A program made the translations under genes and the position numbers. A DNA stretch of 64,000 nt from Prorocentrum cordatum (Eukaryota; Sar; Dinophyceae; Prorocentrales; Prorocentraceae), in contig CAUYUJ010014593.1 in NCBI GenBank assembly GCA_963575745.1, positions 313,508 through 377,507 of the forward strand. The letters run 5' to 3'. The notes beneath the pieces were generated by a model. It ran no database searches, had not been told where the DNA came from, and saw only the letters and a program-made list of their open reading frames with translations. Positions 59,023 through 64,000 of the stretch are shown here, in pieces; position 1 is the stretch's first letter; every line of letters starts with the position of its first letter.

Positions 59023-62000
59023 ATGCGGCAAGTATCAGGGAACGTCCGACTTGATACCGGAGCCGGTGAACAAGGACATCCGCAATCTGACCCGCCTAAC
59101 TTTTTGATCATTGGGGATATGCTGGGCAAAGTTACCAATTTCTCCAACAAGTCGGTTTCAGATGTCTGCCCCCGAAAAGTCGTCAACAGATATGTTGAAG
59201 ATGGACCTCCTCATCCTAGTTCTCTTGAGTCCGATGGTTCTGGGCGTAACCAGGGCAAAGCTGCCGCTATGTTTAGACCTACGGCATCCCGCACATTTTC
59301 TGCAGCCGGCATGGGCGACAACTCCAAGCCGCAGCAACAATTACAATTTCATACTCCATCTTATTTATCTTCGTCTCCTCCTACTCCCCCGGCTTCTTCT
59401 ACATCAGCGTCTCGCGTGCCACCGCCGAGGACTCTGGCCCGCCAGGCTACTTCGGCGCAGGCATCCCCAGCTCTGACGTCCGCATCTTCCCCTCCTCTGG
59501 GATCTGGTTCGGTGATGGGCAAAGCTACCGTTTCCGTAAGCCTTCCAACGCATGATAGTTCATTTTGTGATGGACGTATACTGGACAAAGTTGCCACTAC
59601 GGCCATCTACACATGCACACCTTCATCACATACATCCCCACCATCTTCTTGCGCGGGTGCCGTTCCCGAAGGGCGGGCCCATCGTGACCATGTTTCACTC
59701 AGGGCCCCGGCGGTCCTCAACCTTCACTTCGCCGCTGCCCCCGTCGACGGGCTGACCGACGACAACGAGGGCCCCGGCATCGAGGCACAGTCGGCCAGGA
59801 CAGGCTCGCATTCTTCTTCCCGTACTTGCGCGGGCCACCGAACTCAGCAACAGGCCGGGGGACAGACACATTCCACGAGGCAGACAGCTCTATGGTGTCA
59901 ACCTCGCCGTTCATGCGTTCCGCTGGGTTCGGAACAATTGGGTTCTTGGAATGTTGAAGGACTCCGAGGCGACTCCAGGATCAAGCTTACCGAGCTGTTC
60001 CGGATGATGAACTCCATTGGGCTGGGAATTCTTTGTATCCAAGAGACGCAATTTCATGGCGCATATTATGAAGAAGAGCTTGGATTCTTAATTTGTTTAT
60101 CCGGGGAACTCGACGCAGAACGGCTTTCCAACGCAGGAGTCGGTTTTATAATAGCTCCATGGGCACGGGCATCACTTGTAGCTTTCAGGACATATTCGCC
60201 AAGATTGGCATCAGTGCGGCTTCGAGTGCAACATGGCGTCTTGGATCTTATCTCCGCGCACGCGCCACACAGCGGGCACGATTACGACGAGAGGCAACAT
60301 TTCTTTTCCGAGTTGGGCGCAATAACGAAACCCACGACAACGCACAGCACTACCTTAGTACTGGGCGACTTCAACGCCAAGTTGTTGCAGCAAGGATTGG
60401 GGGAATCAGACATTATTGGAGATAGTGTATTCTCGGGTGGGTCAGCCCGCAGCATCCTGCAACAAGTATCTAACAGACAACTTTTGATCGAATACTGTAT
60501 CGAGAAGGACATGTTGGTAGCGAATACGTTTTTCAAGGTACCAGTGGAAGAACAGATTACGTTCAGAAACTTGGGGACTCTACCGTCAGAGCCGATTTCG
60601 CCAGACAAGTTCAGTCAAATTGACCACGTGTTGTGTCATAACACGGTATTGCCTTGGGTACAAGATTGCAGGACAGACCGTGCCGTAGCATTGAACAGCC
60701 ACCACTTCCTGACCAAGGTGATGGTGAATTTCGCATTCAAGAAACACCGCGACACGCAAGCACAATGTCAAAAAGATACATCTTCTGTCCAGGAGCCGGA
60801 CACCAAGGCTGCATTTACCAGGGCTTTCACTGAGGCTTGGGAGGCCAACCGGCCGCCGAAGGGATCGCATAACGACATGGCCAACAACATCGAGCGAGCG
60901 TTCGCTTCAGCGTCTTCCACATTACGGACAAGGCCCGCTCGAGCTAAGAAAGAATGGATTTCCCAGTCTACATTGGATTTGATTGAACAGAGAGACGCAT
61001 GCCGCCGCTCTGGAGATTATCAAGCAGAGCGCCTACTTCACAAGCGTATCCGGAAGGCAGCCCGGCACGATCGCACGAATTGGATTCATGAGACGCTGGT
61101 GGGAGGAAAATGGGACGCCGTAAAGCAACTCAGGAAGAAGCCGCAGATGAAGCACGCAGGAGTACGTGACATGAGCAATAATTTGACTGACACCGCTGGC
61201 AGGCCAGACGCTTTGGCAGATTACTTTGAGAAGATCCAATGGGAAGTCAAATTTGCAGATATCAGCCCTACGTCAACAAGCACTTTGGGCAGCGAGTTGC
61301 CAGTGGATGTGTCTGCCTTCGCGCTGGGGGAGCTACAACAAGCTTTGCGGAAAATGAGAAATGGGAAAGCCGCTGGCCCAGATGACGTCCCGCCAGAATT
61401 CTGGAAAGTCGTTTCTGAAGATGCCCATGCGTGCGGGGCTCTACTGGAAATCTGCCAAACATGCTGGGCGACTAAAGATATCCCGGACAAATGGGGGAGG
61501 GCGAAAGTAATACTTCTATTTAAGAAAGGAGACCACACGTTGCCTAGCAACTACCGCCCGATTTCTTTGTTGACTGTTGGCTACAAGGCACTGGCGTCAA
61601 TGCTCCACCAGAGGCTCTTACGAGGAGGAGCTGAAGAACGAATGAGATCATCTCAATTCGGTTTCCGGCCTCGGCGGGGAACGGCAGACGCTCTCATGTT
61701 GATCAGGCGAATCATCGATGCGGCCAACGTGGACAACACCGGGGGCCTTACGATAATCTTGCTTAATTGGGCAAAGGCGTTCGACAGGTTAAAGCCGGAA
61801 TGCTTGTGTGCAGCTTTGATGCGCTCTGGGGTCCCTTCTCCGATGGTAGACGTGATCAAAGGCATATACTCGGAGCGCTTCTTCACCATAGTGGATCATT
61901 GCGGCTGCTCTACGGAAAGGCGGCAGGCTGCTGGAATAGCTCAGGGTTGTCCTCTATCCCCGTACTTGTTCATTATGGTTCAGAGTGTCATGCTTCATGA

Positions 62001-62817
62001 TGTATACCACGGTCTCCAGCTACGAGATGAACCCGGATATGTGGTTACCCGAGACGTGCTTTACGCGGATGATACGTTGCTACTATCAAGACATGGGGAA
62101 AACTGCCAAGCTATACTTAATGCTGTCGTTTCGGAAGGACGCAAATATGGCCTGGAGCTTAACTGGGACAAGACTCTGCAGATGCCAGTGGCTTCAGACA
62201 GCGTGGTGGCGAGGCCGACCGGGGAGCCCATTACACAAGTTACAGAGGCAGTCTACTTAGGAGGCTTGATCACGCACGATGGGCGAGTGGGAAATGAATT
62301 GAACCGGCGACTTGGCGAAGGGAAAGGCATATTCCAACAGCTTTGTAAGATTTGGAAGCATGCTGCAATCAGCAGGGCAAGGAAGTTGCAGATCTACACC
62401 AGCTGCGTGTTGAGCAAGGTCCTCTACTCCTTGGATTCTCTGTGGCTGCTAAAGGTTGACAGAACAAGGCTGGACGCTTTTCATTGCAGGTGCCTGCGCA
62501 AGATATTAGGCATACCTCATTCCTACTTTTCGAGAGTTCCGAACGCAGCCGTTCTGACGCGTGCCGGTTCCAAGCCTCTCTCTGCAATTTTACGTGATCG
62601 CCAATGCAAGTTGTATAGGAAACTTGTTGCACAAACAGACGATCCCTTGGTGAAGCGGGCGGTGCGCAACGCAGACGGCACGCCGGCGCAGAGGGAGACC
62701 AAGGCAGCAATGGGCACAATCCGTCTACAATCTCGAACACCTGAGCATCTGAAGCTTTTCTGCCTCTTCCGCCGCCTCCCCCTTGAGGCGCCCGCTGCGG
62801 CCGCGGCAACTTTTTAG
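59023..62817 (+). CDS. LINE ORF2: AP endonuclease and reverse transcriptase, catalytic substitutions
   Basis: 1264 codons open from Met 59023; the first ~300 residues are Ser/Pro/Thr-rich and the true start may lie further in. Endonuclease: 'LGSWNVEGLRGDS', 'CIQETQFHG', 'LISAHAPHSG', 'LVLGDFNAKL', 'SQIDHVLC', but the S-D-H motif reads 'NSHHFL' (codon 60700-60702 CAC, His for Asp). RT: 'MRNGKAAGPDDVPPEFW', 'LPSNYRPISLLTVGYKALAS', 'QFGFRPRRGTADAL', motif A 'ILLNWAKAFDRL' (codon 61765-61767 AAT, Asn for the catalytic Asp), motif B 'AAGIAQGCPLSPYLF', motif C 'VLYADDTLLLSRHG', then 'WDKTLQMPV' and a thumb with 'AVYLGGLITHDG'. No RNase H. The two changes predict loss of both activities in this copy. 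Confidence 0.92.
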   Translation: MRQVSGNVRLDTGAGEQGHPQSDPPNFLIIGDMLGKVTNFSNKSVSDVCPRKVVNRYVEDGPPHPSSLESDGSGRNQGKAAAMFRPTASRTFSAAGMGDNSKPQQQLQFHTPSYLSSSPPTPPASSTSASRVPPPRTLARQATSAQASPALTSASSPPLGSGSVMGKATVSVSLPTHDSSFCDGRILDKVATTAIYTCTPSSHTSPPSSCAGAVPEGRAHRDHVSLRAPAVLNLHFAAAPVDGLTDDNEGPGIEAQSARTGSHSSSRTCAGHRTQQQAGGQTHSTRQTALWCQPRRSCVPLGSEQLGSWNVEGLRGDSRIKLTELFRMMNSIGLGILCIQETQFHGAYYEEELGFLICLSGELDAERLSNAGVGFIIAPWARASLVAFRTYSPRLASVRLRVQHGVLDLISAHAPHSGHDYDERQHFFSELGAITKPTTTHSTTLVLGDFNAKLLQQGLGESDIIGDSVFSGGSARSILQQVSNRQLLIEYCIEKDMLVANTFFKVPVEEQITFRNLGTLPSEPISPDKFSQIDHVLCHNTVLPWVQDCRTDRAVALNSHHFLTKVMVNFAFKKHRDTQAQCQKDTSSVQEPDTKAAFTRAFTEAWEANRPPKGSHNDMANNIERAFASASSTLRTRPARAKKEWISQSTLDLIEQRDACRRSGDYQAERLLHKRIRKAARHDRTNWIHETLVGGKWDAVKQLRKKPQMKHAGVRDMSNNLTDTAGRPDALADYFEKIQWEVKFADISPTSTSTLGSELPVDVSAFALGELQQALRKMRNGKAAGPDDVPPEFWKVVSEDAHACGALLEICQTCWATKDIPDKWGRAKVILLFKKGDHTLPSNYRPISLLTVGYKALASMLHQRLLRGGAEERMRSSQFGFRPRRGTADALMLIRRIIDAANVDNTGGLTIILLNWAKAFDRLKPECLCAALMRSGVPSPMVDVIKGIYSERFFTIVDHCGCSTERRQAAGIAQGCPLSPYLFIMVQSVMLHDVYHGLQLRDEPGYVVTRDVLYADDTLLLSRHGENCQAILNAVVSEGRKYGLELNWDKTLQMPVASDSVVARPTGEPITQVTEAVYLGGLITHDGRVGNELNRRLGEGKGIFQQLCKIWKHAAISRARKLQIYTSCVLSKVLYSLDSLWLLKVDRTRLDAFHCRCLRKILGIPHSYFSRVPNAAVLTRAGSKPLSAILRDRQCKLYRKLVAQTDDPLVKRAVRNADGTPAQRETKAAMGTIRLQSRTPEHLKLFCLFRRLPLEAPAAAAATF

Positions 62818-62856
62818 TTGCTATTTCTGCCCACGCGTCCTTCATGGATGCACGGC

Positions 62857-62879
62857 TTCTTGTCTTGTCTTGTCTTGTC
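62857..62879. repeat. (TTGTC)n microsatellite tail of the LINE
   Basis: Four to five copies of TTGTC/TGTCT placed just after the ORF2 stop; LINEs frequently end in a short simple repeat used in target priming. Confidence 0.75.
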
Positions 62880-62899
62880 GCCTCTGCCGCCGACCCCAA

Positions 62900-64000
62900 T
62901 TTAGCGACGAATGTTGGATTCGTTAGTGGTCGGGGTACTTTTCCAAGCACGGCAGGAAAGGGTTCTTTTGAGTCTCGAGATTCTGCGTTGCATCTCGGAT
63001 TTCTTGTGGTGGCCTGCTGGGGAGCTTTTTGGGGCCTCTCGGGGGCTTCACGGGCGGAACGTTACGACTTGTGGTTTGTGATCGTTCTCGTGGGCCTTTT
63101 TGGGGGCCGTCATGGGCTTCTATGGCCGGTCTCTTGACCAGCGCTGGGGTGGCGATGCTTCCACAGTTTGGGCGGTCGGCGCCGTCGCGGATGTCTGTCG
63201 GCGGCCTGTCAGCCGGCATCCACCCGTTTCAGTTTCCACAGAACACCTTGGTATTGTTCTGGGGTTTTAATGCGAACTTGAAGGTGGTGATTTTGCATTT
63301 GGGCCTCTCTCAGGAGCCTTTCAGTGGAAACCCAGGCCAAGAAACACCAGGAGATTGTCTTTAATTAGGGTGCCAGGGGCTTCTTGGGTGTCGGTGGTTT
63401 TGTTATGGAACGCGTGACGTTCCCACACCAAAAAACCAAAGTACGTCCTGGGGTCTCAGGGGTGGGTTTCTTGTGGGAAATCTCTTGTGGTCGAGCTCCT
63501 ACTGTCTGGGCCGCCGTTCCAAGCTGCTTTCCCATCGGGCCTTCGCCACTGTTCGGATGCAACTCCTGGGAGGTCACATTTTGATTTAGCCCTGGTCCGA
63601 AATCCCGCTTCATGCGGCTAAATCCCGCTGCGTCCGGCTCAGTCTCGATTGATCCGAGGCCCACTCTGGCGCGTAACAGCTCGCCAATGGGGCTTCATTG
63701 TCCTTAATCCTTCCGACAAAAACCTTTCGGTAGTTGCCACCTCTCAGGCTGCCCTGTAGCGGCTGCGCCCCGCCTGGCCAAAACCAGGGGGTGCGGTGCT
63801 CTCCGAGCCGGGGCCCCAGAAGCGTTCCAGTGTGTGTTTTTGGAAGTGGACAACGTGAGCCTTGAGATCCTGGCGGCTGGATATTTTCGAGCCAGGCGTT
63901 CCCGACGTTTTCCGGGCCCTGGGACCCTCGCAGATCAATCCGGCTCGAAAAATGACGCAGAAAACTGGGGTCCATAGCTCTTGACGTATTTTTTCGTTGC
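62900..64000. other. No gene recognised; minisatellite texture
   Basis: 63010-63130 has the 'gccttttttgggggccgtca' minisatellite texture. Frames on both strands are short and overlapping. At 63605-63640 'cggctaaatcccgctgcgtc' and its neighbour repeat 'gcggctaaatcccgc' make a small duplication. Nothing else can be supported. Confidence 0.5.

Larger units (their letters stand above)
57480..62879 (+). mobile_element. Two-ORF LINE-type non-LTR retrotransposon
   Basis: ORF1 (57905-58882) with a coiled coil and ORF2 (59023-62817) with AP endonuclease and RT lie 140 bases apart on the plus strand. A (TTGTC)n tail is present at 62857-62879, 40 bases after ORF2. The architecture matches L1-like LINEs. 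The 5' end is uncertain and the flanking target-site duplication was not identified. Long intact frames suggest a relatively young copy. Confidence 0.88.

Overview
The window looks like dinoflagellate nuclear DNA. Evidence: a nearly exact copy (20 of 21 bases) of the dinoflagellate spliced leader lies on the minus strand at 6746-6766; the retroelement families are ones I recognise from dinoflagellate genomes (Copia with a 'KHVDD' reverse transcriptase box, LINE-like elements carrying extra enzymes); triplet repeats, GC-rich minisatellites and long G/C homopolymers are abundant; and no compact gene row is present. Genus cannot be fixed from sequence alone; the repeat texture would suit a Prorocentrum- or Symbiodiniaceae-like genome. 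No rRNA, tRNA or intact ordinary host gene was found. Nearly all protein-coding sequence is retroelement-derived and much of it is broken.

Layout. 1-9.6 kb: tandem and simple repeats, one spliced-leader-tagged minus-strand retrogene remnant (5.5-6.77 kb), and a 100-N assembly gap inside a CTC/GAG microsatellite. 9.7-22.4 kb: a large LINE-like element on the plus strand, in order: proline-rich N-terminus, DNMT3-like cytosine-5 methyltransferase, AP endonuclease, reverse transcriptase remnant, Cys/His zinc domain, RNase H, then a zinc-finger plus UPF1-like SF1 helicase ORF and further unknown ORFs, ending near a (TA)n run. 22.5-24.3 kb: a decayed retroviral-type integrase and palindrome-rich repeats. 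24.3-28.2 kb: CAT microsatellite and an array of eight ~161-bp units. 28.2-29.95 kb: a PIF1-like helicase pseudogene cut off by that array. 30-35.4 kb: mostly non-coding, with a possible glycosyltransferase exon, a minus-strand retroelement remnant and a minisatellite. 35.4-52.65 kb: a ~17-kb Ty1/Copia-type element with ~267-bp direct repeats at its ends, encoding Gag, a Tpt1/KptA-like RNA 2'-phosphotransferase domain, a RING-H2 protein, an aspartic protease, a methyltransferase-like domain, integrase, reverse transcriptase and RNase H, interrupted by a 1.15-kb minisatellite. 52.7-57.1 kb: tandem repeats. 57.5-62.9 kb: a two-ORF LINE with long open frames but substitutions at two catalytic positions. 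62.9-64 kb: repeats.

Most interesting: (1) a Copia element that appears to carry Tpt1-like, RING and methyltransferase-like modules; (2) about two dozen 14-nt hairpins (GCAGG-NNNN-CCTGC, loop often GCAA) scattered through that element and nearly always read in the frame Ala-Gly-X-Pro-Ala; (3) a LINE-like element combining a DNMT3-like methyltransferase with a UPF1-like helicase; (4) the spliced-leader relic. Frame breaks are frequent and several lie at G/C homopolymers, so some may be assembly errors rather than mutations.
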